Positions 31,549 through 40,185 of a stretch of 41,341 nucleotides of DNA are shown in pieces. Position numbers and translations under genes: made by a program. This DNA comes from Candidatus Kaiserbacteria bacterium (GTDB taxonomy: Bacteria; Patescibacteriota; Minisyncoccia; Phycocordibacterales; UBA12088). Below the pieces are notes generated by a model. That model made no database searches. It was not told where the DNA came from and saw only the letters and a list, made by a program, of their open reading frames with translations. Numbering within the stretch: position 1 is the first letter of the stretch; every line of letters starts with the position of its first letter. The stretch covers positions 1 through 41,341 of the forward strand of contig SKIN01000038.1 of NCBI GenBank assembly GCA_007116405.1, written 5' to 3'.

Positions 31549-33600
31549 TTATGAGAGATTAGGTCTGTCGACTCGTAAGATCGCTTCGAGTTCTTTCTTT
31601 GGCACTTCAGGAGGTGCCGTCGTTGTTTCCTGCTTTGGGGCGACGCGCTCGGACGCTTTCAATGCGGGAGGTGCAGTGACCGCAACATCGAGCGGACGCT
31701 CTTTCTCCGGGGTGGGCGAAACGGGTGGTGTGGCGATTGCAGGCTCGGGAGTACCCGGTTCCGTTTGCTTTGGGACTGTCTTCTGTGCCTGTGTGGGCGC
31801 TTCTTTGGTGAGCTTGGCGAGCAGATTCCGCAATTCACCTTTATCCTCTTCTGTTGCTCCCTTGCCATCATCACGCCGCACAGGAGGAGTTGGTTTGGTC
31901 ATGGGACTTGGTTCCGGCCTCACCGGGGGTGCCTGCTTGCGCTCTTGTTGGGGGCGAGGAGGGTCGCCCGTCGAACGCCCGGTCGCTTCGTTGGTCAACT
32001 TGGCGAGTATGTCGCGGAGCCCCTCCGAACGCACGGGGGGCGTGTGGTTCATGGTGGTTACCGGTGCCTCGCGTGGTCGTTCGGGGGAAGCAAGAGAACG
32101 TGTGAGCGTCCGCGTGGCTGCCCCGGGATGCGGCCTGTTTGGTGCACCTGTTCCGCTACGAACTGTCCGCGGAGCTGCCGGTGGCCGACTGGAGACCGGG
32201 GGCGCGCCCCCAGCACGTTCCGCTCGACGTTCCGCTCGTGCCCGCTCTTTTGTCTCTGCGTCGGGGTCCTCGTACTTCTTGCCAACCCATGTGCTGATGT
32301 CTTCTTCGACCTCGGCTCGTGGACGGGAGTACTGCGCACGCGAGAACGCGATGACGCGGTCGCCGTGGTCGACCTCCGGTGCTTCGATGGGCGGCATCGT
32401 GACAGCGCTGAACGGCTGACTCGACACGCCATCGATCATGAGTTTCAGGTATATTTGGCGGGCGCCAAGGTTCACCAGATCATCGGCCGTAAAGACGGGA
32501 GCGAACTCCTTTTCCAGCACTTCGGCATCGTAGCTTCCCACTCGAAACGCCATCATGGTGCCGACGTTTCCGAATACAGCGGCTCGAACCTCGTCCTCCA
32601 TTTGCTCTATATACTGGTGCGCTATGGTGAGTGCGAGCTTGTATTTACGCGCCTCGGAAAGGATGTCCGCAAACGATCGGTTGGCAAAGTTCTGAAACTC
32701 GTCGACGTACAGGTAGAACGGCGGAAGGAGTCGGGCCTCCGATGCCGGCACATCGGCGCGGCTCATGGCGGCGAGGTAGATCTTGGTGATGAGCATGCTC
32801 CCCAACAGGTTTGCGTTGCCCTCACCGACCCTACCCTTTGAAAGGTTCACGATAAATATCTTGCGCTCGTCCATGAGTGTGCGTATATCAAACGCACTCT
32901 GCTCCTGGCCGATTATGTTGCGCACCAGTGCGTTTGAGGCGAACTGTCCTATCTTGTTTTGAATGGCAGGTGTCGCCTCTTGGGTGTAGCGGTCGGTGTA
33001 CTTACTGTACTCATCGACCCAAAAACTGCGCACTGACGGATCACTGATCTGTGCAATGACATTCTTGCGGTACTCCTTGTCGATGTACATGCGGTTGACA
33101 CCGAGGAGTGTCGCGCCGGGATACTCGAGGAGAGCGGCAAGTGTGTTCTGCAGGATGTAGGCCATACGCGCACTCCACGCATCGACCCATATCTTTTCGA
33201 ACGTACTCATGAGGCCGGCCACGACGAAGTGACGCTTATCCGCACCCACGTTCTCAAGGACGTTGAACGAGATCGGATACTGCATGTCAAACGGGGCGAA
33301 GTACAGGACGTCTTTGACACGCTCTTCCGGAACGTATTGGAGAAGTTTCTCCGCGGTGCCCCCGTGCGGATCGATGAAGCAGATGCCTTCCCCGTTCCTG
33401 ATGTCCTGAATGGCCATGTTCTCAAGAAGGGTGCTCTTGCCCATGCCCGTCTTTCCGATGACGTAGGAGTGCCGAGACCTGTCCTCTTTCTTTATGCCGA
33501 AGGGTGTTCGCTTATTGCGCGTGTCCGTTACCGCAAAATAGGTAACATGCTCGTCGTCGGGTACGTCTGTATGTGGTGAGGAGAACTCAGGGGGTGTCAT
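31549..33600 (-). CDS. VirD4/TraG-like ATPase
   Basis: 683 residues. Walker A GKTGMGKST (49-57) and Walker B FYLYVDEFQNF (about 300-310) belong to the VirD4/TraG/HerA-like AAA group; SEARKYKLALTIAHQYIEQ is the usual C-terminal ATPase motif. Residues about 430-683 are Pro/Arg/Glu-rich and disordered, with two related motifs, LRDILAKLTNEA and LRNLLAKLTKEA, that could dock a partner. No N-terminal membrane helix and no other type IV secretion gene are present. In CPR such lone ATPases are common; a role in DNA or protein transport is inferred. Confidence 0.85.
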   Translation of the reverse strand: MTPPEFSSPHTDVPDDEHVTYFAVTDTRNKRTPFGIKKEDRSRHSYVIGKTGMGKSTLLENMAIQDIRNGEGICFIDPHGGTAEKLLQYVPEERVKDVLYFAPFDMQYPISFNVLENVGADKRHFVVAGLMSTFEKIWVDAWSARMAYILQNTLAALLEYPGATLLGVNRMYIDKEYRKNVIAQISDPSVRSFWVDEYSKYTDRYTQEATPAIQNKIGQFASNALVRNIIGQEQSAFDIRTLMDERKIFIVNLSKGRVGEGNANLLGSMLITKIYLAAMSRADVPASEARLLPPFYLYVDEFQNFANRSFADILSEARKYKLALTIAHQYIEQMEDEVRAAVFGNVGTMMAFRVGSYDAEVLEKEFAPVFTADDLVNLGARQIYLKLMIDGVSSQPFSAVTMPPIEAPEVDHGDRVIAFSRAQYSRPRAEVEEDISTWVGKKYEDPDAETKERARAERRAERAGGAPPVSSRPPAAPRTVRSGTGAPNRPHPGAATRTLTRSLASPERPREAPVTTMNHTPPVRSEGLRDILAKLTNEATGRSTGDPPRPQQERKQAPPVRPEPSPMTKPTPPVRRDDGKGATEEDKGELRNLLAKLTKEAPTQAQKTVPKQTEPGTPEPAIATPPVSPTPEKERPLDVAVTAPPALKASERVAPKQETTTAPPEVPKKELEAILRVDRPNLS

Positions 33601-33606
33601 ACCGTA

Positions 33607-33612
33607 AGTATA
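33607..33612 (-). promoter_or_regulatory. -10 of the VirD4-like gene, leaderless geometry
   Basis: The minus strand reads ATT-TATACT-TACGGT-ATG, 6 nt between box and start codon at 33600. No Shine-Dalgarno sequence and no clear -35. Confidence 0.5.
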
Positions 33613-33699
33613 AATGAGAAGGGTATCTCGACAAAGGCGCCTGGCGGTATTGTCTGCGCCGTTCTTTCAGGTCACTCGACTGTAGCGCGCCGTGACGCG

Positions 33700-35106
33700 T
33701 TAGGCATCCAGTAATGCCTCGCGTGTGTACCTGTTGCTGGGCGCCCACAGCATCCATGAGTGAAGACCCACGTCGTAGGTTGCCTGGATCTGGGCGCGTA
33801 CTTCCGCCGGACCGTAGGTGCCTCCGTAGTTAAAGTCCTGCAGCCAAGGACGGATGATATTGGGGTCATAGACCTCTTTGGTGTAATACCCGGTGAAGAC
33901 CTCCTTAGTGGTGGTCGCCGTCCCTGTCGCTGTGGGCGGAACGATGACGGTCTCCATGATGGGGGTTCCGCCAAAGTGTGGCACGCGCGTCCTGTCGGCA
34001 ACCGCGCGCTGGACGCCGCTTGCAAGCACATACTTGATGAGTTCGTAGGGTACAGTGTTCGGGTTCGCCCAGCCGTTGAACCCGCGCGGATAGTGACTCG
34101 GATAGACCATAGGGGCGATGTAGTCAAAATAGGGCATGGCACGCTCGAGCACTTGCCCTATACCGAGGTCGTCGAAATTAGTGGTGACCATACCGAATAG
34201 ATCCGCTGAGATAATTGGGGGCTCGACTCCGGCGGGAAAGTTGTTCGGGTCGCGCATCTCCTGCGAGAGGTAGACAAAGAATTCTTCGAGCGCCTCCGCC
34301 TTTACTCTGTCACCTGACCATTCGTACTTGATGTTGCCCATAGGGCCATCGGAGGGATAGCGGATGTAGTCGTAGTTGAGCTCGTCGAAGCCGAGGGCGT
34401 GCGCTTCTTTACTGATAGTGAGTATGTAGTCCCAGAAGGGTTTCGCACCGACGTCGATAAAAGCAAGGCCCTTGTGATCCTTCCAAATGGCGCCGGGAGG
34501 GTCGGCAAACTTGACCGCCAATTCCGGATGTTTGTTGGCGTAGAACGGATCTTGGAACACAGTGATACGTCCGATGACAAAGATACCTTTCTCATGGAGC
34601 GTGGCGATAAAGCCTTTCATGTCGCGGGCACCGCATTTGTCGGACACTGAGTCACGCAGGTCCGGGTGGTCAGTGGTAAATGCAAGCTTGCCTGTGTAGT
34701 CCTTGATGTCGATCATCACCGCATTGAGCTCCGTTTCCTCAATGAGGTGCACCAGTTCCGAGCGGAACCATGGGGTACCGACAACGCACTGGGTCATGTA
34801 AATGGCCCGCACCGAGTCCGGTATGGGGACGTAGTTTGGAATGGTTGTGGCGATAGGGCGCTCCGGGGTTGTGGTCGCTACGACAGACTCGGTCTCTATC
34901 TGCTCTACCGGCTCAACGGCCACCACGCCATCATCCTTCACCGCTCGAGGGTCACGCGGGTCGTAGACCACCTCGTGGAAGGTGGGGAGTATGAAAAAGA
35001 GTCCGGCACCTGCTGCAGTAGCAACGGTCCCAAGGACAACTACCATTTTCCCCGATGGACCTCGGGGAGGACGCCGCTTATTGTTCTCTGTCTGCGCTCT
35101 GGACAT
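33700..35106 (-). CDS. Putative glycoside hydrolase (DUF4015-type)
   Basis: About 468 residues from MSRAQTENNK. A basic N-terminus precedes one membrane helix (about residues 20-40, VVVLGTVATAAGAGLFFIL), so the enzyme domain faces out. The barrel region begins PDSVRAIYMTQCVVGTPWFR and has ELNAVMIDIKDYTGKLAF, GFDELNYDYIRYPSDG and FDYIAPMVYPSHYP, typical of the DUF4015 putative glycosidase family. The substrate is unknown and could be cell wall or surface glycan. The start could also be 35112; both overlap the preceding small gene. Confidence 0.8.
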   Translation of the reverse strand: MSRAQTENNKRRPPRGPSGKMVVVLGTVATAAGAGLFFILPTFHEVVYDPRDPRAVKDDGVVAVEPVEQIETESVVATTTPERPIATTIPNYVPIPDSVRAIYMTQCVVGTPWFRSELVHLIEETELNAVMIDIKDYTGKLAFTTDHPDLRDSVSDKCGARDMKGFIATLHEKGIFVIGRITVFQDPFYANKHPELAVKFADPPGAIWKDHKGLAFIDVGAKPFWDYILTISKEAHALGFDELNYDYIRYPSDGPMGNIKYEWSGDRVKAEALEEFFVYLSQEMRDPNNFPAGVEPPIISADLFGMVTTNFDDLGIGQVLERAMPYFDYIAPMVYPSHYPRGFNGWANPNTVPYELIKYVLASGVQRAVADRTRVPHFGGTPIMETVIVPPTATGTATTTKEVFTGYYTKEVYDPNIIRPWLQDFNYGGTYGPAEVRAQIQATYDVGLHSWMLWAPSNRYTREALLDA

Positions 35107-35341
35107 GTTCATGTTCACCGACGGGATGCGTCTCCGGCTCGGAAGGCCCATGCTCCCGGTGGGAGAGGTCTTCTTGCTTGCGCTCCCTCCTCCGTTCGTC
35201 GAGGCGGAAGAACAGCGCGAGCATTGTAATGACGGCACCGAGGGCAAACACGACGTATTCCTTCAATGACCTGGGGATGCCGAGGAGCGGCGTGATGAAC
35301 ACAAAAATACCAAGTATGAACAGCAAGGTCGTCTTACGCAT
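35078..35341 (-). CDS. Small two-helix membrane protein
   Basis: 87 residues with two hydrophobic helices (about 5-22 and 29-46) and a charged C-terminal tail rich in Glu, His and Arg. It resembles short membrane proteins common in Parcubacteria, but no function is known. Its end overlaps the DUF4015-type gene start, so the two are translated together. TG-TACAAT lies 7 nt before the ATG, close to the leaderless pattern. Confidence 0.7.
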   Translation of the reverse strand: MRKTTLLFILGIFVFITPLLGIPRSLKEYVVFALGAVITMLALFFRLDERRRERKQEDLSHREHGPSEPETHPVGEHEHVQSADREQ

Positions 35342-35395
35342 ACGCCATATTGTACACTGTATCGCTTTGAGTGCGAAATATGGGGTCCACTGGGG

Positions 35396-36079
35396 TTATG
35401 GTGAGACAACAACCACAAATTCTCCTCGTACACGTTCCGGGTGTTCATGGAAATGGAGCGCGACCTCAGTCACACTGCCTGATATCACTTCTTCGTAAAT
35501 TTTTGTGAGTTCGCGACAGACGGTAACAGTGCGGTCAGGCTTCAGAAGGTCGTTGAGGGTGTCGAGTGTCTTTAGGATGCGATGAGGTGATTCAAACAGC
35601 ACCGCCGTGTGCTCTGCTGCCGCGACCGTTTCGAAGAATGTCTTTCTTCCCTTCTTGTGCGGAGGGAAACCAAAGAACGTGAAGCTGTCTGCGCTGTGGC
35701 CTGCGACCTGAAGCGCCGCGAGCACGGCACTCGGACCGGGAATCGTCTCTATCTGTATGTTGTCACCGAGTGCCCGTCGCGCCACGGCGACCAGATGAGC
35801 GCCCGGGTCAGAGACTGCGGGAGTGCCGGCGTCTGAGACAAGTGAGAGCCACTTTCCGTCACTAAGCTCGGCAAGAATGGCGTCGTGTGCTGCATTGCTT
35901 GAATGAGCATGGTACGAACGTACAGGCGTATGAATATCGTAGCGCGCAAGGAGTTTTTTTGTGACCCTTGTGTCTTCACAGAGGATGAGGTCACACTCTT
36001 TGAGCACACGAAGTGCTCGAAGGGTGATGTCCTCGAGGTTACCTATCGGCGTTGCGACTATGGAAAGTTTTGCCTGCAT
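35396..36079 (-). CDS. rsmI: 16S rRNA 2'-O-ribose C1402 methyltransferase
   Basis: 227 residues. SIVATPIGNLEDITLRALRVLKECD is the family N-terminus, with CEDTRVTKKLLARYDI, LVSDAGTPAVSDPGAHLV and GPSAVLAALQVAGHSADSFTFFGF further on. RsmI methylates the 2'-OH of C1402 in the 16S rRNA decoding centre using S-adenosylmethionine. The ATG at 36079 is chosen because it matches the family start and follows TGC-TATGCT-CTCCGT. Confidence 0.95.
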   Translation of the reverse strand: MQAKLSIVATPIGNLEDITLRALRVLKECDLILCEDTRVTKKLLARYDIHTPVRSYHAHSSNAAHDAILAELSDGKWLSLVSDAGTPAVSDPGAHLVAVARRALGDNIQIETIPGPSAVLAALQVAGHSADSFTFFGFPPHKKGRKTFFETVAAAEHTAVLFESPHRILKTLDTLNDLLKPDRTVTVCRELTKIYEEVISGSVTEVALHFHEHPERVRGEFVVVVSP

Positions 36080-36085
36080 ACGGAG

Positions 36086-36094
36086 AGCATAGCA
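36086..36094 (-). promoter_or_regulatory. Extended -10 of rsmI, leaderless geometry
   Basis: The minus strand reads TGC-TATGCT-CTCCGT-ATG, with 6 nt from the hexamer (36086-36091) to the start codon at 36079. Confidence 0.5.
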
Positions 36095-36133
36095 GGTTGG
36101 CTTCAAAAATACAGCCTTTGGTCCTTTGGCAAC

Positions 36134-37315
36134 CTAGAATGTCGGTGTCACAACGTAGATGAGTGTCGTCGTGTAGTCGCTGCCTGCTTCCTGAAGACCG
36201 GATATCTCGAGTTTGTAGCCAACTCTTGTGGCACCGATACCTGGCGTTATGCCATCCGCAGCACCATCATGATACATCACCTCGCGGGGTTCTTGGATGA
36301 AATTACCCGCATAGAGCGCACCATCAAACGAGTTACCATCGGTAAGCGTAGTGTCGCTGGTAGTGAGCCCCCAATGACCGTATGTACCCGGAGCAGCGGG
36401 GTCGGCCGACGGAACAACCCATCCCGTGGGTACTTCCGTTCCCAGACCGTCGATGAATGAGCTGATGGTAGCGCCCGTAGAGCTCAATAGATCTGCTGTT
36501 GCCTCTACAGTTACCACAAAGCCCTCCCCTGCGTTCGTCGTGACGGAGATGTCCTGCGCAAGCAGGTACTCGTTCCCCGACTCAACGGTCCCGAAAGCAA
36601 GTGAGGTGGCTGTGGTGGTTGCAAAGGTGGTAGTTGTGTCACCGTTCACAGTCTCACCTGCATCGACGCCGAATATCTCAAACGAGAGGAATGTCGCCAC
36701 TTCACCGGTCACCAGCACCGGTTCGACAATGACGATTCGCGTGCGACCGTCATCAGGCATCGTGCCACCGAGCACGAGCTCATAGCTTCCGGGATCGGGG
36801 TGATTAATGATGCGATTCGTGCCCGAAGTCGTATTTTGACCCACTCGTATGGTAACAACACTATCTTCATCAATGTTGGTACCTCCGACACATAGTTCAA
36901 TGGTAATGGTCTGCCCACTTTGACTGACGGCAGCGTCCACACTCCCGCATGATGCGCCAACCGTGAGAGCTGTGGCGTCATCATCGATCTCGACATCATC
37001 AGGCGTAATTGCTGAAACATCAAAGCCGCTCGGCAGAACAATGTCGATAGTGGAGCCGTCAGCGGGAATCCCTGACGGGGTCTTGAAACGAATTGTATGA
37101 TCAGCGCCAATGCCCGGACGGCTGGTTGAAAGCGTGTCGCTAAGCTCGACAAGTTGCTCCGCTCCTGCGCGGGCAAGAAGACCGGGCAAGCCCATTGCCC
37201 ACATACATATTGAAACTATCAGTACTGCTCCGGCATAGGAATACCAGGGCCGCAGTACGTGACCGCGTGATGGTGAATACATGACGTACATGTTTCGTGT
37301 GGTGCGTGACGCCAC
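36134..37315 (-). CDS. Signal-anchored beta-rich surface protein
   Basis: 393 residues from a GTG start. A membrane helix (about 27-50, AGAVLIVSICMWAMGLPGLL) is followed by an external region of beta strands rich in Thr, Ser, Gly and Asp (TIRFKTPSGIPADGSTIDIV, TLTVGA, SVVTIRVGQ), with one Cys pair (about 122 and 141). It resembles beta-sandwich surface proteins common in CPR; no enzyme motif is seen. In-frame ATG codons 8 and 11 codons later are other possible starts. A strong AAGGAGG lies 23 nt before the GTG with a hairpin between. Confidence 0.7.
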   Translation of the reverse strand: MASRTTRNMYVMYSPSRGHVLRPWYSYAGAVLIVSICMWAMGLPGLLARAGAEQLVELSDTLSTSRPGIGADHTIRFKTPSGIPADGSTIDIVLPSGFDVSAITPDDVEIDDDATALTVGASCGSVDAAVSQSGQTITIELCVGGTNIDEDSVVTIRVGQNTTSGTNRIINHPDPGSYELVLGGTMPDDGRTRIVIVEPVLVTGEVATFLSFEIFGVDAGETVNGDTTTTFATTTATSLAFGTVESGNEYLLAQDISVTTNAGEGFVVTVEATADLLSSTGATISSFIDGLGTEVPTGWVVPSADPAAPGTYGHWGLTTSDTTLTDGNSFDGALYAGNFIQEPREVMYHDGAADGITPGIGATRVGYKLEISGLQEAGSDYTTTLIYVVTPTF

Positions 37316-37319
37316 ACGT

Positions 37320-37333
37320 CTCGCTTGCGCGAG
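37320..37333 (-). other. GNRA-tetraloop hairpin between Shine-Dalgarno and start codon
   Basis: On the minus strand CTCGC-GCAA-GCGAG is a 5-bp stem with a GCAA tetraloop. It sits between AAGGAGG (37339-37345) and the GTG at 37315. Folding would shorten the effective distance from 23 to 9 nt. Confidence 0.35.
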
Positions 37334-37422
37334 TGCTCCCTCCTTGTCGGCGCCCGCTCCGCCTATTCACGTTTGCTCGATGCGGGGCGGGACCAGGGGG
37401 TACTTAGATAGTAGCACAATAG

Positions 37423-37475
37423 TGTGTATAACCTGTGCCAAAGTTGTGGAAAAGCGTGGATGAACTTGTGCACAA
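37423..37475 (-). other. Cluster of DnaA-box-like 9-mers
   Basis: Within 53 bp, read on the minus strand, are TTATACACA (37423-37431) and TTTTCCACA (37445-37453), both fitting TT(A/T)TNCACA. TCATCCACG (37455-37463) has two mismatches and TTGTGCACA (37467-37475) one. All have the same orientation and lie in the 180-bp gap after murC. No dnaA or AT-rich unwinding region is seen, so an origin is only a possibility. Confidence 0.3.
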
Positions 37476-37495
37476 CTCGCCCGCAGGGCATGTTA

Positions 37496-38794
37496 TCAGT
37501 TTTGTGTTAGCGCGTCCGCAACCTTGTGGATGTCGCCAGCTCCCATGGTGATACATATAGTATCGTTTACTTCGTCATCGGCAAGACGACCACACAACTC
37601 CTCAATCACTACCCCAAGTGAACTGCATGCCCGTGCCGGTTTCCCTAAGGTCGTGACACGTTCGGCAAGCGCTTCACTCGTCACACCTTCGATGGGCGCC
37701 TCTCGTGCAGCATATATGGGTGCGAGCACCACCTCATCAGCAAGTGCAAGCGCGTGCGCGAACTCATCCATCAGGTCTCGAGTCCTACTATAGAGGTGCG
37801 GGTGGAACGCGACGACAATGTGTTTTGTTGGAAACTCCTTTCGGACCGCCTCAAGGGTCATGCGTATCGCGGTTGGATGGTGGGCGTAGTCGTCGTATAC
37901 CGTTGTCCCCGCAGCTGTCGTACCTCGATACTCAAAACGACGCCACGTACCTCTAAACTCACTCAGCGCCTTGTCGATATCGGCCTCATGGAGGTCCGGG
38001 TCACACGCATACGCAAGCGCCTTCGCGGCACGCGCATTCATCTTGTTGTGTTCTCCTATGGCACGCAAAGGCGGGATGGTCACGTCCTGGTACGGAACGA
38101 CGCGCACTTTTAGGTCGTGGAGTACGGGAATGACGGTTGATGAACCGGTGTCCGTGACCAGTGTCCCGTGCCCCGGGACGGCGCGTGCTATCGAACGAAA
38201 TGCATCCGTGATGTCGTCGAGGTCCTTGTAATAGTCGGTATGATCAAGTTCGATGTTGGTGATAGCGAGGATGGTCGGATGGAGCTGTAGGAAATGGCGA
38301 CGGTATTCGCATCCCTCAATGATGAATAGGTCCGGACGTCCCGGCACAAAGTTGCTTCCCTGTTCGCGGAGGATGCTTCCCGCTATTACCGTGGGCTCTT
38401 TGCCGGCGTCGATGAGTATCTTCGCAAGCATCGCCGTCGTGGTGGTCTTGCCGTGCGTGCCGGCAATGACGATACTGATGCCGTCCTTCGTGGCTTCACC
38501 AAGTGCTTCAAAATATGACACCTCACGCACCCCTCGCGTACGGGCGAGAACACGCTCGGGGTTATCCTCCGGCACCGCGTCGCTGTAGACGAGCAAGGTC
38601 GTGGTGTCCGCCACGTTACTTGCGTCATGCCCCACGATGACCTCGACACCTTTTGCGGTGAGGAGCTCGGTCACCGGTGATGTGTCGCGGTCACTGCCCC
38701 TCACCCTGTGGCCCAGAGTCGCATAGAGCTGAGCGAGGGCACTCATGCCAATGCCGCCGATACCCACCATGTGTATGTTTTGTGGGGTACTCAT
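37496..38794 (-). CDS. murC: UDP-N-acetylmuramate--L-alanine ligase
   Basis: 432 residues. MurC adds L-Ala to UDP-MurNAc. MVGIGGIGMSALAQLYATLGH (9-29) is the N-terminal Rossmann loop, AGTHGKTTTTAMLAKIL the ATP-binding loop, ITNIELDHTDYYKD the Mur ligase motif, and EHNKMNARAAKAL and DDYAHHPTAI complete the signature. The start overlaps the murD stop as ATGA. The two ligases and murI form a wall-precursor cluster. Confidence 0.95.
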   Translation of the reverse strand: MSTPQNIHMVGIGGIGMSALAQLYATLGHRVRGSDRDTSPVTELLTAKGVEVIVGHDASNVADTTTLLVYSDAVPEDNPERVLARTRGVREVSYFEALGEATKDGISIVIAGTHGKTTTTAMLAKILIDAGKEPTVIAGSILREQGSNFVPGRPDLFIIEGCEYRRHFLQLHPTILAITNIELDHTDYYKDLDDITDAFRSIARAVPGHGTLVTDTGSSTVIPVLHDLKVRVVPYQDVTIPPLRAIGEHNKMNARAAKALAYACDPDLHEADIDKALSEFRGTWRRFEYRGTTAAGTTVYDDYAHHPTAIRMTLEAVRKEFPTKHIVVAFHPHLYSRTRDLMDEFAHALALADEVVLAPIYAAREAPIEGVTSEALAERVTTLGKPARACSSLGVVIEELCGRLADDEVNDTICITMGAGDIHKVADALTQN

Positions 38795-40152
38795 AGACGA
38801 TTCACATACTCGATGAAACGGTCATTGCGTTCGTACTCATTTGCAAACATACCGAAGCTGGCAAATGCCGGTGAGAAGAGAATGCAGTCACCGGGCTGTG
38901 CAAGGTCGAGGGCAGTCGTGACCGCGTCTTCAAGTGTGTCCGCGCGATGAAAATGTTCTTGACCTCCTTCCCGCACCAACAGCTCGGTCCCCGTCCCGGG
39001 CAGGAGCACGCACGCACGTGCATGGGCTCGAACGCCGTCGAGCAGTGGCGCGACGGGAATATCCTTTTCCGCCCCGCCCGCTATCAAAACAACGCACTTC
39101 TTGTTCTCAGGGTCGAGTGCTGAAAGTGCTGCGGCGGCCGCGTCGGGAGTCGTCGCATTGTTGTCATTGTATATGGTCACCTCTCCCACCGTACGAACGG
39201 GCTCAAGGCGCCCGGGCAGTGGCGTGATGCTCGAGACACCGGAGCGGATCGCGGCATCGTCGACACCCAGTTCCCGCGCAACGGCAATGGCGATACCCAC
39301 GTTGTAGCGGTTGTGCGCTCCGAGGAGCGGCACAGACCACGCGGGGGGTACGTCGTCCGCGTCAGCAACAACAATTCGGGCTCGTATCCTCTGTCGATAC
39401 GGTTCAAGCAGTGTAAGGATGTCTCGTCCGACAACAAGAATGTCACCTTCCTTCTGGTGCAAGAATATCTGCGCTTTGTCTTCAAAGTAACGCTCCATGT
39501 CACCTTTGTAGTAGTTCATATGGTCGCGCATGAACGTAGTGAACACGGCAATACGGGGGGAATGCGGGCCTTGACGGACTCCCTCCGCGTCGAGTGATCG
39601 CTCTTCGCCAAACCCCTGCAGCTGCCATGAGTCGAGCTCGAACACTGCGGTCGCATCCGGCGTGACCTCATCGAGAAGCGCGAGGTTGGAGACACCGCGC
39701 ACGTTGCCGCCAAGAAGGACGGTGCGGTCGTCGTGGCGAAGGAGGTGCGCCACCACGTGTGTGACGGTCGACTTGCCACGGGTACCGGTGATACCCACCA
39801 TGGGTATGTCTGCTATCCGCGCGAAAAGTGACGCGCTCATGTCGACAGGCACACCTTCATTTCGCGCATGAGCGATGTGTGGCGAGTCGAGCGGCACCCC
39901 GGCACCTTTCAGGACGAGTGACCTGTCGGCGAAGTCTGCGAGCTCATGCGCACCTAGGCGATAGGTGATGGAGGGATACGGGGCGAGTGCTTCGATGGAG
40001 GATGTAAGTGCTTCGCGCGGCTTCAGGTCCGTAACGATAAGCTCGGCCCCATGACGAGCGAGGAATGCGGCGTCACCAATACCCCTCCCCAGGAGACCGA
40101 GGCCCATCTGGGTGATACGCGCCCCTTTGAATATCGTTGTCGGATCTCGCAT
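38791..40152 (-). CDS. murD: UDP-N-acetylmuramoylalanine--D-glutamate ligase
   Basis: 453 residues. MurD adds D-Glu, the product of MurI, to UDP-MurNAc-L-Ala. MGLGLLGRGIGDAAFLARHG is the N-terminal loop, TGTRGKSTVTHVVAHLL the P-loop, ELDSWQLQGF the MurD S-x-Q region, and NDNNATTPDAAAAAL the C-terminal signature. The ATG at 40152 lies 33 nt after murI, with TGG-TATGCT 14 nt upstream, so it may have its own promoter. Confidence 0.94.
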   Translation of the reverse strand: MRDPTTIFKGARITQMGLGLLGRGIGDAAFLARHGAELIVTDLKPREALTSSIEALAPYPSITYRLGAHELADFADRSLVLKGAGVPLDSPHIAHARNEGVPVDMSASLFARIADIPMVGITGTRGKSTVTHVVAHLLRHDDRTVLLGGNVRGVSNLALLDEVTPDATAVFELDSWQLQGFGEERSLDAEGVRQGPHSPRIAVFTTFMRDHMNYYKGDMERYFEDKAQIFLHQKEGDILVVGRDILTLLEPYRQRIRARIVVADADDVPPAWSVPLLGAHNRYNVGIAIAVARELGVDDAAIRSGVSSITPLPGRLEPVRTVGEVTIYNDNNATTPDAAAAALSALDPENKKCVVLIAGGAEKDIPVAPLLDGVRAHARACVLLPGTGTELLVREGGQEHFHRADTLEDAVTTALDLAQPGDCILFSPAFASFGMFANEYERNDRFIEYVNRL

Positions 40153-40185
40153 ACGTGTATAGTGGTAGCATACCAGAATCGTCTG

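Noticed and set aside
31765..32841. 358-codon plus-strand open frame
   Set aside because: It lies antisense to the VirD4-like gene, has no recognisable domain, and the opposite frame has clear Walker motifs.
31549..33600. Conjugative element or type IV secretion locus
   Set aside because: Only the VirD4-like ATPase is present; no relaxase, VirB4, VirB6 or attachment site was seen.
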